DNA from: Macrostomum hystrix
Taxonomy: Eukaryota; Platyhelminthes; Macrostomidae
Direction of reading: 5' to 3'
DNA: 64,000 nt
NCBI GenBank assembly: GCA_950097015.1
Contig: CATNEN010000038.1
Coordinates: 14,440,001-14,504,000, forward strand
Part shown: positions 51,355-63,487 of the stretch, piece by piece
How the letters are laid out: every line of letters begins with the position of its first letter
Position numbering within the stretch: position 1 is the first letter of the stretch
The notes under the pieces: model-generated
Told to the model about the DNA's origin: nothing
What the model saw: the letters and a program-made list of their open reading frames with translations, nothing else
Databases searched by the model: none
Program-made: the position numbers and the translations under genes

Positions 51355-53554
51355 ATGTCTACGTCGCAAGCCGAAGAAGGTCTCACCGAGGAACAGATCG
51401 AGGAATTCCGCGAAGCCTTCTCCTTATTCGACAAGGATGGCGACGGCACCATCACTAACAAGGAGCTGGCAGTGGTGATGCGCGCACTGGGACAGAATCC
51501 CACACCAGAGGAGTTAAAGGTGAGTTTATGAAGCTCTATGCGACTCGTATTAGGGGGGTCGGTGGCAGAGCGGTTAACGCGTTTGCCTCTCGCACCAAGG
51601 TCCCAAGTTCGATTCCACGGCGAGGCCACATTCATTTGGGGCGCAGCCGCGGAGAGAAGGCTTGGGGGCTTGTCGTGCAAATTACGCCCTTTAGGGCCAA
51701 CCTCAAAGGCACAGTGAGAGTGTACACACTGCCTGACGATGAGAAAGTCAGGGCAGATGTACACACCTGTGTGAGCGTATGCCTGCGTACAGTATCTGTG
51801 TGCGTGTGTGCTCAGGAGTCAGCGAAATGGGCAGAATTGCCTCCTCGCTGGCTGCGGGTCTAGTGTCACCAAATGATGTGCCATTGCCCGCAGCCCTCCT
51901 GCAATTATTATTATTATTATCATTATACGACTCTTATTAGCTTGGAAAGTTTTATAGGGCTTAGTTACCATATGGTGGCAGCGGTGGGATGGCTATAAAC
52001 AAATATCAATGATAGAAAAGATATGAGAATATTTTGGAATTCGTTGATCCAAAAAACATGTCCATAACAGATTTTCATAAAATGTTAATTAAACAGCAAA
52101 ATCTAGCTTAATAATTAGATCTAGCAATAATACCTAAAAGTAAGTGAGGCTTGTTAGACTCTAAATAAACAAAGACTATAATCGATTCCGGGCTTCAGCC
52201 TGAGATATCAGGTGTTAAATTGAGCTACTGAATTCATTGCTGCCCAACGCCTAACTTTAAGTCTAATTCCATTAGGTCCATTAGAAGTACTTCTGCTCAA
52301 TTAGCTAGGCAATGCATTCGCAGAGCTAAGCTGGATTACCACACGCTATTAGGTCCAGGTGGCTTCATAGTTTCTGTTTGCAATATCGCTTAGTGCCTTC
52401 TATATGGGACAAATGACTGCACTCGCAATATGGAGTGGAGAACTTTTTTCTGTCAAGTGAGAGAGGATACACACACACGTCCCGCGTGCCCAGCTAGATT
52501 CAAGGTCGGCAGCCGTGTATTACTAATGACAACTCAGCCACACTAGCCGTTGCACAGCCCCAACCCCATCTATCCATCGCTTAGCAATTCCTTCTCTTAG
52601 CAATCAGTCCCATAAACAGTGCAGAAGTCTGCTAAGCTGAGAACAGTTTCAAATTAATAATTAATTAGTAATGCAAATTGACAGAAGGAAGGGGAGGCAG
52701 GGCCGTTTGGATGCGGGAAATGATGTTGAGGAGATGGTTTGAGCGCTTGGTCATGACGTGGGGCAGTTTTGAGTAGGTTCTCTGCAGTCACTATGCAGCG
52801 ACACCAATTATTGGCTGCATCTATTTATCTTTTAATTCAAAGGAGCAGGAAAGACAAAATGCGCTCGCTACAAGCCTCGACTGTGCGGTGTGGATGAATG
52901 TAGATGCATTCCATAGGGGCAGCAAGTGGGAGTTTCAGGTCAAATTTCGAAGATAAGCATTCCGGGTGGATGCATTTTACACGATGAATACAAAAATACT
53001 CAAAGGCCGGAGGATGGGATAACGATGGTCTCAAAAAATGTGAATAGTCTAAACGCAATCGAGTTGAATTAAACAAATTGACACCACAGGAGATGATCCG
53101 GGAGGTCGACCAGGACGGCTCTGGCAGCATCGAGTTCGACGAGTTTCTAGACATGATGAAGAAACAGATGAGCAGCTCCGACTCCGAGGAGGAGGTCCGT
53201 CGAGCTTTTCGCCTATTTGACGCCGATGGCGACGGCTTCCTCAGCGCCGACGAGCTGCGCCAAGTGATGCACAACCTCGGCGAGAGGCTGACTGCCGAGG
53301 AGGTCGAAGCGATGATCGAGGAAGCTGACACAGACAAGGACGGGAAGGTGAGCTACGTTGAGTTCGCCAAAATCATGGGCGTCTGTGTAGGTGGCAGCTC
53401 CGGTGGCTTAGTCAGCAGCGACGCCCAGCCAGGTGGCAGCGGTGGGATTAGCGCCGGTGAGCAGGCGAGCGGATCAGCAGCAGACGCTGCTGCAAGCAAC
53501 ACCGAAGAAAGCAACAGCAAAAACACGAGAAGCAACGAGGGCCCAGCTGTCTAA
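51355..53554 (+). CDS. Calmodulin-like protein with four EF-hands and a Ser/Gly/Ala tail
   Basis: Coding exons 51355-51519 and 53090-53554 (phase 0 junction), 209 residues. Four canonical calcium loops: [36 protein letters not shown] and [12 protein letters not shown], each with Asp at 1 and Glu at 12. Residues to about 157 follow calmodulin closely ([34 protein letters not shown]). After KIMGVCVGG comes a tail of about 50 residues rich in Ser, Gly, Ala and Asn, absent from calmodulin. Known role: calcium-dependent regulator binding target helices. The start at 51355 is preferred over an in-frame ATG at 51304 because a splice acceptor lies between them and the protein then begins just ahead of the EF-hand region as in calmodulin. 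The intron holds one SINE. AATAAAC occurs near 53953. Confidence 0.92.
51551..51925 (+). mobile_element. SINE family 1, best-preserved copy
   Basis: Full-length: head GGGGGTCGGTGGCAGAGCGG, B-box GTTCGATTCC, body, end block CCCGCAGCCCTCCTGCAATT and a (TTA)n tail. The flank CTATGCGACTCGTATTAG before it resembles TATACGACTCTTATTAG after it, a probable target-site duplication. Confidence 0.93.
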
Positions 53555-55302
53555 GGCCTTGAATCTGACAGGCTTGATTTGCTTTAGACTTTGCCATTGT
53601 TTATTCCCAACAGACCAGTAATTCTAGCCATGCCTACTCAAATACTGTTCGCTAACTTGTTCTATAAATGTGGCACCCGTGTATCATCACTGACTATTGA
53701 CTGAGACAATGGTCTAAATGGTCAAACTCACTACATAATTTCTCTCGTCTCTCATCCAAAGAGCACTATCCTGAAGAGTTACTTGGTCCCAATTCACCAA
53801 CCAGTTGGTGTCCAAATTGTCTATATTCATTTAAACTTGCGCGGATCCGAACAATAATTCATCAGTTAATTTTTGTCTATACTATTCTTTCGATTCGCTG
53901 TGATTTATATGTGAAACTGAAATTTAGTCTATCTGCGAGATGAAAATTAACTAAATAAACTGAGTCATGCCTAATGACTCTAGAGATCGCACAGAATCAC
54001 AAAAGTAGGCTATTATTAAACTTGGTGAGTTAACTCAATCCTGGACTAAAGGTTCAGTCCATGGACTGGAAAGAATTTCTACCGCAGCTGATGCTGGTAC
54101 CTGTTTATCTGCGGACACAATTTGTCTAACAAGGTAAGACACAAGGATCTAGCCAGACTGTAATAAAATAAATTCCTAAATAAAATAAACTAAATAATCA
54201 TTGACATTGTTCTCGCAATTTTCGTCGACAATAGTATAAATGAGCTCGCTGTTTTCAGTTGTTAATGGAAATTCATCAGCTGACAATTAGAGTACTGTTA
54301 AAATATATTTCGTCTAATGGTGAATAAAAAGACAGGTAAAATTGTTACAAAATGTTTACACAATAAGCATGTGCCTAGGTTAGGTCGTATTTAGAAGAGA
54401 TTTAAAATAGAGTAGATAAAAAACAGCAACATTAAAAAGACCCGAAAATAAGTTTTTAAACAAAGCGCAAAATGTGTTACTTATAGTAGTGCAATAGAAA
54501 GAAAAAATTGGAATAGATTATATATCAGCGGAAATCCATTTCGGGGGAATGGTTCAACAATGGGATTTCGACCCCAGCTAAGCATCTATGTACAGTCTAC
54601 TGGCCCATGTCACACGAAAAAGATTCACATGCAGTCACAAAAATAGCAAGCAGAGTCCACTTTGGATTAAAAAAGAACTGAATTATTTTCCAGTAAACAA
54701 AATCAAATAATAAATAGAGTAGAAAAGTGGCCCGTGGTTTAGTTACAAGCATGATTATTTAAAGGCAAATTTATTCCACATTGGATCAATCGTGATGTGT
54801 GTGTATGGCAATAGATGAGCTAAAATAAAATAAGCATTGGAAAACGGCGTTGTAAACTAATAAACAATAGCTGAAGGAATGCTTCCAGTTCACAGCTTTC
54901 ATTAAAGTAAACAGATAGCTAGGATTCGTACAGTAGAGCAACACGAAAGAACAATAGCTGTTTTCAATTCTAGATGAGATATCAAACAGGTTGGTACATT
55001 TTCAATTAAACAAATTACTTTCTTTATATACTTACTAATCGTGCATCTCTGTCGTTTTAGTAGTTTTTAAGACGTCAGAAACTTTACTTTCTACTGTAAG
55101 TAGCTAAATTAGTTAATACGCATTTGTTTTTCATGTACGAGCGTAGCAGAGATTCGTTGCACGACAAGTAGTTCTTGGTAAAAAGCAGCTTTTCTGAACA
55201 GCAAAACTAGAGATAACAAATTAACTACAGTAAATGTTTCCAGTATAAAATGATGAGTTTTGTTGCGAGGAGCGCACAGAAGGTCATTGATGTCCGGGTT
55301 TA
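53555..55302. other. Intergenic between convergent genes, no gene seen
   Basis: AT-rich sequence between the calmodulin-like gene (+) and the 3' end of the ectodomain gene (-). No frame or repeat to report. Confidence 0.5.
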
Positions 55303-58300
55303 TTAGTTAAACCTAGCCGACATCAACGCGGCCATGACAGCGAAGATCACGGCGCCTAATGTGGGCAACAGATTGGAGGCTGATGCTTCTCGGCAGGTCA
55401 GCATTCGATAGCTGGAAGATAATTATTAGATGCCAGGCATGTTTAATTAGAGTGTTAAAACAGGCGAGTGCCCGGACTAACAGGAGAGTGACCAATCTAA
55501 CACAGGAGAGTGACCAATCTAACACAGGATAGTGACCAATCTAACACAGGAGAGTGACCTGTCTAACACAGGAGAGTGACCAATCTAACACAGGAGAGTG
55601 ACCAATCTAACACAGGAGAGTGACCAATCTAACACAGGAGAGTGACCAATCTAACACAGGAGAGTGACCTGTCTAACACAGGAGAGTGACCTGTCTAACA
55701 CAGGAGAGTGACCTGTCTAACACAGGAGAGGGACCTGTCTAACACAGGAGTGACCTGTCTAACACAGGAGAGTGACCAATCTAACACAGAAGAGTGACCA
55801 ATCTAACACAGGAGAGTGACCAATCTAACACAGAAGAGTGACCAATCTAACACAGGAGAGTGACCAATCTAACACAGGAGAGTGACCTGTCTAACACAGG
55901 AGAGTGACCAATCTAACACAGGAGAGTGACCTGTCTAACACAGGAGAGTGACCTGTCTAACACAGGAGAGTGACCTGTCTAACACAGGAGAGTGACCTGT
56001 CTAACAGAGGAGAGTGACCTGTCTAACACAGGAGAGTGACCAATCTAACACAGGAGTGACCTGTCTAACACAGGAGAGTGACCAATCTAACACAGGAGAG
56101 TGACCAATCTAACACAGGAGAGTGACCAATCTAACACAGGCGAGTGACCTGTCTAACACAGGAGAGTGACCAATCTAACACAGGAGAGTGACCAATCTAA
56201 CACAGGCGAGTGACCTGTCTAACACAGGAGAGTGACCAATCTAACACAGGAGAGTGACCAATCTAACACAGGAGAGTGACCAATCTAACACAGGCGAGTG
56301 ACCTGTCTAACACAGGAGAGTGACCAATCTAACACAGGAGAGTGACCAATCTAACACAGGAGAGTGACCAATCTAACACAGGAGAGTGACCAATCTAACA
56401 CAGGAGAGTGACCAATCTAACACAGGCGAGTGACCTGTCTAACACAGGAGAGTGACCAATCTAACACAGGAGAGTGACCAATCTAACACAGGAGAGTGAC
56501 CAATCTAACACAGGAGAGTGACAAATCTAACACAGGAGAGTGACCAATCTAACACAGGAGAGTGACCTGTCTTACTGTCTAACAGGAGCTGATAACTAAT
56601 CGTTAAACAATCACCTAAGTGAAATGAAAATGGCACTCACTAGTTCTGCTCATTGGTCATCATTCTGTCATAGTTCTGGGAGACGGTACCGCCAGCGTGG
56701 AACCAGATAGAAATGTCATTGAACGGATATTCGTAGCCTTGACGACACTCGCATTTGTAATTGTCCAGAGCGAATCGATTCTGAATCACTGGCACGCACT
56801 GGAACACGTGGAAGACGGGGGGATAATGTACTTTATAAGGAAACTTAGGAGCAGGGGATTAACAATGAGACAGGGAAGGAAAGGGGATTTAGTTGATTGC
56901 TAACCAACCACCAGTGGCACCAATGGCATCGTCGAATCAGATTGGAATCTGTAATTGAACTCCAGATTTGATACGGGTAGCAAATCTGTGACGATTCCAT
57001 CAGTGCCAAGGGCGGTTTCTTGGTCAAGTTGGTACAAAAAGCGAGCTGGATGCACACGTACTTTAGTGGCTACCTTAGCAACGCATATATTCTGCATAGC
57101 AACAGGGAAGCTAACTTTAAGTTAAGAGAAATAAGGATTTAGAACTGGGTTAAACAGATTCAGAATCGTGTCTCACAGATTAAGAATTCTGTCTAACAGA
57201 TTAGGAATTGTGTCTAACAGATTTAGAATCGCGTCTAACAGATTTAGAATCGCGTCTAACAGATTTAGAATTGTGTCTAACAGATTTAGAATCGTGTTTA
57301 AAAGATTTAGAATTGTGTCTAACAGATTTAGAATCGTGTCTAACAGATTTAGAATAGTGTCTAACAGATTTAGAATCGTGTCTAACAGATTTAGAATCGC
57401 GTCTAACAGATTTAGAATCGCGTCTAACAGATTTACAATCGCGTCTAACAGATTTAGAATCGCGTCTAACAGATTTAGAATCGTGTCTAACAGGTTTAGA
57501 ATAGTGTCTAACAGATTTAGAATCGCGTCTAACAGATTTAGAATAGTGTCTAACAGATTTAGAATCGCGTCTAACAGATTTAGAATAGTGTCTAACAGAT
57601 TTAGAATAGTGTCTAACAGATTTAGAATCACGTCTAACAGATTTAGAATCGTGTCTAACAGATTTAGAATCACGTCTAACAGATTTAGAATAGTGTCTAA
57701 CATATTTAGAATTGTGTCTAACAGATTTACAATCGCGTCTAACAGATTTAGAATAGTGTCTAACAGATTTAGAATCGCGTCTAACAGATTTAGAATAGTG
57801 TCTAACAGATTTAGAATAGTGTCTAACAGATTTAGAATCACGTCTAACAGATTTAGAATCGTGTCTAACAGATTTAGAATCACGTCTAACAGATTTAGAA
57901 TAGTGTCTAACAGATTTAGAATTGTGTCTAACAGATTTAGAATCGCGTCTAACAGATTTAGAATCGTGTCTAACAGATTTAGAATCGTGTCTAACAGATT
58001 TAGAATAGTGTCTAACAGATTTAGAATTGTGTCTAACAGATTTAGAATAGTGTCTAACAGATATAGAATCGTAACTAACAGATTTAGAATCGTGTCTAAC
58101 AGATTTAGAATAGTGTCTAACAGATTTAGAATCGCGTCTAACAGATTTAGAATCGCGTCTAACAGATTTACAATCGCGTCTAACAGATTTAGAATCGCGT
58201 CTAACAGATTTAGAATCGTGTCTAACAGGTTTAGAATAGTGTCTAACAGATTTAGAATCGCGTCTAACAGATTTAGAATAGTGTCTAACAGATTTAGAAT

Positions 58301-61300
58301 CGCGTCTAACAGATTTAGAATAGTGTCTAACAGATTTAGAATCGTGTCTAACAGATTTAGAATCGTGTCTAACAGATTTAGAATAGTGTCTAACAGATTT
58401 AGAATTGTGTCTAACAGATTTAGAATAGTGTCTAACAGATATAGAATCGTAACTAACAGATTTAGAATCGTGTCTAACAGATTTAGAATAGTGTCTAACA
58501 GATTTAGAATCGTGTCTAATAGATTTAGAATCGTGTCTAACAGATTTAGAATCGTGTCTAACAGATTTAGAATTTTGCCTGACAGAATCGCAATCGTGTA
58601 ATTCATATTTATAATAGTATTTAATCAGGCATTTTAAGCGCCACAATGACTCACATAGGTGGTGTCGAAGTGGCAGGGTGCCGTATTCTTAAAGAAATTG
58701 GCCTCATAAAAGTTGGCCGGGCACATGTTGATATCCATCTTGCTGAGCGGCACAGTGACAGTCACAACGCCGGTGAACTGAAGAGTCTTGTAGGGCGAGA
58801 TGCCAAAGAACGGCACAGCGATTGTAATAACCCAAGCGCCCAGGGACCGCCTGTTCGGATCCTTGTCCGGGTTGCAGTCAAAGTACGGCTTGGACCAGTA
58901 AATATCTTCGAATCGCGGCGCCCGATAATAGATTGGGAAGCGCTGGTATGGCTTCGACGCGGTTCCGTTCAGATCGTATCGAACGAACGGCTTGGTGACA
59001 AAGTTCTCAAGGCCGTAGGTGTTCGAGGCCCAGCGCTCCTTTAGCAGCTGAAAATGTTTAATAGAGCCCCATTGTTAGTTGCTTTGATCACTTTACTCAA
59101 TAACAAATTTTTTGGGGTCATTTAGGGGAAATGATTGGATTTTAAGGATATTCAATTAGACCATTTAGGGTCAGATAACTGGGTAATTTAGGGTCATAAA
59201 ACTAGGTAATTTAGGGTCACACAACTCGGTCATTTAGTGTCACAGAAATAGGTAATTTAGAGTCATAAAACTAGGTCAGTTAGGGTCACACAACTAGGTC
59301 AGTTAGGGTCACACAACTAGGTCAGTTAGGGTCACACAACTAGGTCAGTTAGGGTCACACAACTAGGTCAGTTAGGGTCACACAACTAGGTCAGTTAGGG
59401 TCACACAACTAGGTCAGTTAGGGTCACACAACTAGGTCAGTTAGGGTCACACAACTAGGTCAGTTAGGGTCACACAACTAGGTCAGTTAGGGTCACACAA
59501 CTAGGTCAGTTAGGGTCACACAACTAGGTCAGTTAGGGTCACACAACTAGGTCAGTTAGGGTCACACAACTAGGTCAGTTAGGGTCACACAACTCGGTCA
59601 GTTAGGGTCACACAACTAGGTCAGTTAGGGTCACACAACTAGGTCAGTTAGGGTCACACAACTAGGTCAGTTAGGGTCACATAACTAGGTTAGTTAGGGT
59701 CACATAACTAGGTCAGTTAGGGTCACACAACTAGGTTAGTTAGGGTCACACAACTAGGTCAGTTAGGGTCACACAACTAGGTCAGTTAGGGTCACACAAC
59801 TAGGTCAGTTAGGGTCACACAACTAGGTCAGTTAGGGTCACATAACTAGGTTAGTTAGGGTCACACAACTAGGTCAGTTAGGGTCACACAACTAGGTCAG
59901 TTAGGGTCACACAACTAGGTCAGTTAGGGTCACACAACTAAGTTAGTTAGGGTCACACAACTAGGTCAGTTAGGGTCACACAACTAGGTCAGTTAGGGTC
60001 ACACAACTAGGTCAGTTAGGGTCACACAACTAGGTCAGTTAGGGTCACACAACTAGGTCAGTTAGGGTCACACAACTAGATCAGTTAGGGTCACACAACT
60101 AGGTCAGTTAGGGTCACACAACTAGGTCAGTTAGGGTCACACAACTAGGTCAGTTAGGGTCACACAACTAGGTCAGTTAGGGTCACACAACTAGGTCAGT
60201 TAGGGTCACACAACTCGGTCATTTAGGTTTATAAAACATGGTAGTTTAGGGTAACACAAATAGGTCATTTAGTGCCACAGAAATAGGTAATTTAGAATCA
60301 TAAAACTAGGTCAGTTAGGGTCACACAACTAGGTCAGTTAGGGTCACATAACTAGGTTAGTTAGGGTCACATAACTAGGTTAGTAAGGTCACACAACTAG
60401 GTCAGTTAGGGTCACACAACTAGGTCAGTTAGGGTCACACAACTAGGTCAGTTAGGGTCACACAACTAGGTCAGTTAGGGTCACATAACTAGGCTAGTTA
60501 GGGTCACATAACTAGGTTAGTAAGGTCACACAACTAGGTCAGTTAGGGTCACACAACTAGGTCAGTTAGGGTCACACAACTCGGTCAGTTAGGGTCACAC
60601 AACAAAGTCGCTTAGGATCGCAGCCTGTATTATAGAAGGTCACATTACCGGGTCACTTAGGGACATACTATTTGGCGAATAGGTAATTTAGGGTCACAAA
60701 AAAGTTTCCACTTAGTGGTCATAAGCAGTTAGTCTCACCTTGAACCAGTCCCGCTCATAGTAGGCCCTGCTAGCTGGCCAACCGCCGGCATCCTCGGCAA
60801 TGAAACTCAGTTCGCGCTGTTTCTGATCGGTGCGCTGATCTGAGCTGATCTTGTAGGCGGTTGGTCCGAAATATTCTATCTTCCTCATCTGCTCCATGTT
60901 GTAAAATGAGTCGCGATCGTAATAGACTCCAGAGGACAGGATCCACTGGTCGGCCATGATGTTTGAGAACACTTCGCCATAGATCTGATGCTCGTTAAGG
61001 TAGTTATCGCCGTGAAGGCCGCCGTAGATTTCATCAGGATTAACATTTTGCTGGAAGCCGCTCAGAAAGTGCGCCAGCCTGGCATTTTAGGGTGATGGCG
61101 AGAAGGTCTAATGAAATACAGGATGCACTTAGGAAATTCTTATGGTGGATATTAGACTAGGTCAAGGATATTGGATAGCAGATTCTGATATTGGATAGCA
61201 GATTCAGGTATTGGATAGCAGATTCTGATATTGGATAGCAGATTCGGGTATTGGATAGCAGATTCTGATATTGGATAGCAGATTCGGGTATTGAATAGCA

Positions 61301-63460
61301 GATTCTGATATTGGATAGCAGATTCTGATAGCGGATAGCAGGTTCAGGTATTGGATAACAGATTCTGATATTGGATAGCAGATTCGGATATTGGATAGCA
61401 GATTCTGATATTGGATAGCAGATTCGGATATTGGATAGCAGATTCGGATATTGGATAGCAGATTCGGGTATTGGATAGCAGATTCTGATATTGGATAGCA
61501 GATTCGGATATTGGATAGCAGATTCTGATATTGGATAGCAGATTCTGATATTGGATAGCAGATTCGGATATTGGATAGCAGATTCTGATATTGGATAGCA
61601 GATTCGGATATTGGATAGCAGATTCGGATATTGGATAGCAGATTCTGATATTGGATAGCATATTCGGATATTGGATAGCAGATTCTGATATTGGATAGCA
61701 GATTCTGATATTGGATAGCAGATTCGGATATTGGATAGCAGATTCTGATATTGGATAGCAGATTCGGATATTGGATAGCAGATTCGGATATTGGATAGCA
61801 GATTCGGATATTGGATAGCAGATTCTGATATTGGATAGCAGATTCTGATATTGGATAGCAGATTCGGATATTGGATAGCAGATTCTGATATTGGACAGCA
61901 GATTCTGATATTGGACAGCAGATTCTGATATTGGATAGCAGATTCAGATATTGGATAGCAGATTCAGATATTGGATAGCAGATTCTGATATTGGATAGCA
62001 GATTCGGATATTGGATAGCAGGTTTGGGTATTGGATAGCAGATTCGGATATTGGATAGCAGATTCTGATATTGGATAGCAGATTCGGATATTGGATAGCA
62101 GATTCTGATATTGGATAGCAGATTCGGATATTGGATAGCAGATTCGGATATTGAATAGCAGATTCGGATATTGGATAGCAGATTCGGATATTGGATAGCA
62201 GATTCTGATATTGGATAGCAGATTCGAATATTGGATAGCAGATTCTGATATTGGATAGCAGATTCGGATATTGGATAGCAGATTCGGATATTGAATAGCA
62301 GATTCGGATATTGGATAGCAGATTTGGATATTGGATAGCAGATTCGGATATTGGATAGCAGATTCGGATATTGAATAGCAGATTCGGATATTGAATAGCA
62401 GATTCGGATATTGGATAGCAGTATTGGATATTGGATAGCAGATTCTGATATTGGATAGCAGATTCTGATATTGGATAGCAGATTCTGATATTGGATAGCA
62501 GATTCGGAAATTGAATAGCAGATTCGGATATTGGATAGCAGATTCGGATATTGGATAGCAGGTTTGGGTATTGGATAGCAGATTTGGATATTGGATAGCA
62601 GATTCGGATATTGGATAGCAGATTCGGATATTGGATAGCAGATTGAACGCTCACCTGAGGGCAGTGCGTGCCTGCACTTCAAACTGTTTATCGGCGCCAA
62701 ATCCGACCTCGCCGGGCAGGACCAGTCTGTCGGGTGGCATGGAGCCGCAGGTCTCAGGTGTGACAGCCTCCACCTGGGCCATGAGAGCTTTGACAGCTTT
62801 GTATCGATTGGGAGCAAAGCTGGACAGCCTGCCCAGGTAGTAGATGTTCTGCTCGCCGTAGTCTGCGGACACCTCGATGTTGCGCTTAGCCCGGGATTTT
62901 CGCTCGTCCAGCAGCCGCTTAGTGGCCTCAGGCAGCGGATGTCGCGGCACCAGGCGAGTTTCGGCAGCCTTTCCGCTTGACGCTGTCGAGTTGCCAACGG
63001 TGGCATTCACCAAGTAGCTGACCGCGTTGCCAACCGCCGACTTGGCCATCTGGACGAATCGGCGAATGCCGGTACGCTGACTCTGCGCCCGCGCGGCAGC
63101 CTCCCTGTCCTGACGTTCGTGCTCCTCGGCCCTGTAGCGCAGCTCAGCCATGCTGCTGGCATTGTACAGGTGCATCAGCTGCACCAGCAGTTTGACGTCG
63201 GATGCGGAGCGCTTCCTTCGGCGCTTGCCGGAGGGCCCGGTGCCCGTGCCAGTGCCGGTGGTTGAAATGCCCGTCTGAGTCAGGCGCTGGATTCGCCAAT
63301 TAACCGGGATGCATTCGAATCGTTTCGCCTCCTGATCCGATGCCTGCTCGATCTCGCGACCCATGAAGGGGCCGTTCTGCCAGTACGGATAGCGGAAGCC
63401 GGGCAGGCAGTGGCACATGTAGCCGCCGCGCTGGAAACCATAGCCTGGCAACGGCTCGCA
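55303..63460 (-). CDS. GPR158/179-like EGF-Cache-EGF ectodomain protein, single C-terminal helix
   Basis: Minus-strand exons 63460-62655, 61078-60739, 59047-58655, 57091-about 56912, 56843-56641 and 55411-55303 (stop TAA); 5' exons lie beyond the window. Exon 1 has an EGF-like piece (GGYMCHCLPGFRYP...FECIPV) and a basic linker (KRRRKRS, possible processing site). Exons 2-4 give a Cache-type sensor domain: GEVFSNIMADQWILSSGVYY, IYWSKPYFDCNPD, AWVITIAVPFFG, FTGVVTVTVPLSKMDI. Exon 5 gives a second EGF-like motif (QCVPV...NYKCECRQGYEYPFND). These blocks in this order resemble the ectodomain of orphan class C receptors GPR158/GPR179. But exon 6 ends with one hydrophobic segment (LLPTLGAVIFAVMAALM) and SARFN, so there is no seven-helix domain; GPI or single-pass anchoring is likely. 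Role: probably cell-surface ligand sensing or adhesion (inference). The donor of exon 4 is uncertain (three in-frame choices). Confidence 0.8.
55455..56586. repeat. 22-bp minisatellite in the last intron of the ectodomain gene
   Basis: Unit core CACAGGAGAGTGACCAATCT plus AA, with CCTGTC and GGCGAG variants, about 51 copies. It ends about 50 bp before the exon 5 donor on the plus strand. Confidence 0.97.
57165..58590. repeat. 21-bp minisatellite in the third visible intron
   Basis: Unit core TCTAACAGATTTAGAATCGT plus G, with CGCG, TAGTG, CACG and TTGTG variants, about 68 copies. A block of about 10-20 units is duplicated (57480-57660 matches 57745-57900 and 58200-58340). Open in several frames on both strands (477-481 codons); not coding. 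Confidence 0.97.
59150..60700. repeat. 23-bp minisatellite in the second visible intron
   Basis: Unit core GTCACACAACTAGGTCAGTT plus AGG, about 67 copies, with degenerate units at both ends and in the middle (60220-60300). Each unit contains one TTAGGG hexamer but they are not tandem, so this is not telomeric sequence. Confidence 0.97.
61165..62645. repeat. 20-bp minisatellite in the first visible intron
   Basis: Unit GGATAGCAGATTCGGATATT, with TCTGAT, TCAGGT and TTTGG variants, about 74 copies, exactly 20 bp almost throughout. It begins within about 10 bp of the exon 1 splice donor (62654). The 600-codon minus-strand frame that runs through it is a repeat artefact fused to real exon sequence in another frame. 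Confidence 0.97.
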
Positions 63461-63487
63461 CTGCGGGATGGGATGAGAGTCTGTCAT

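Noticed and set aside
51551-51625. tRNA genes suggested by A- and B-box sequences
   Set aside because: The same tRNA-like head is followed everywhere by the SINE body and the head does not fold into a convincing full cloverleaf by eye; treated as SINE heads.
53478-53500. GCTGCTGCAAGC in the calmodulin-like tail as a CCCKH exon
   Set aside because: It is read in another frame as Ala-Ala-Ala-Ser within an intact coding exon; coincidence.
57168-58646. ORFs of 477-481 codons on both strands
   Set aside because: They run through the 21-bp minisatellite; a unit divisible by three without stops keeps frames open. Not genes.
59150-60700. Interstitial telomere because of TTAGGG
   Set aside because: Only one TTAGGG per 23-bp unit, never in tandem; an ordinary minisatellite.
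61204-63006. 600-codon minus-strand ORF with SAIQYPNLLSNI-type repeats
   Set aside because: The 20-bp array gives a 60-base frame period; the non-repeat part lies in a different frame from the real exon at 62655-63460.
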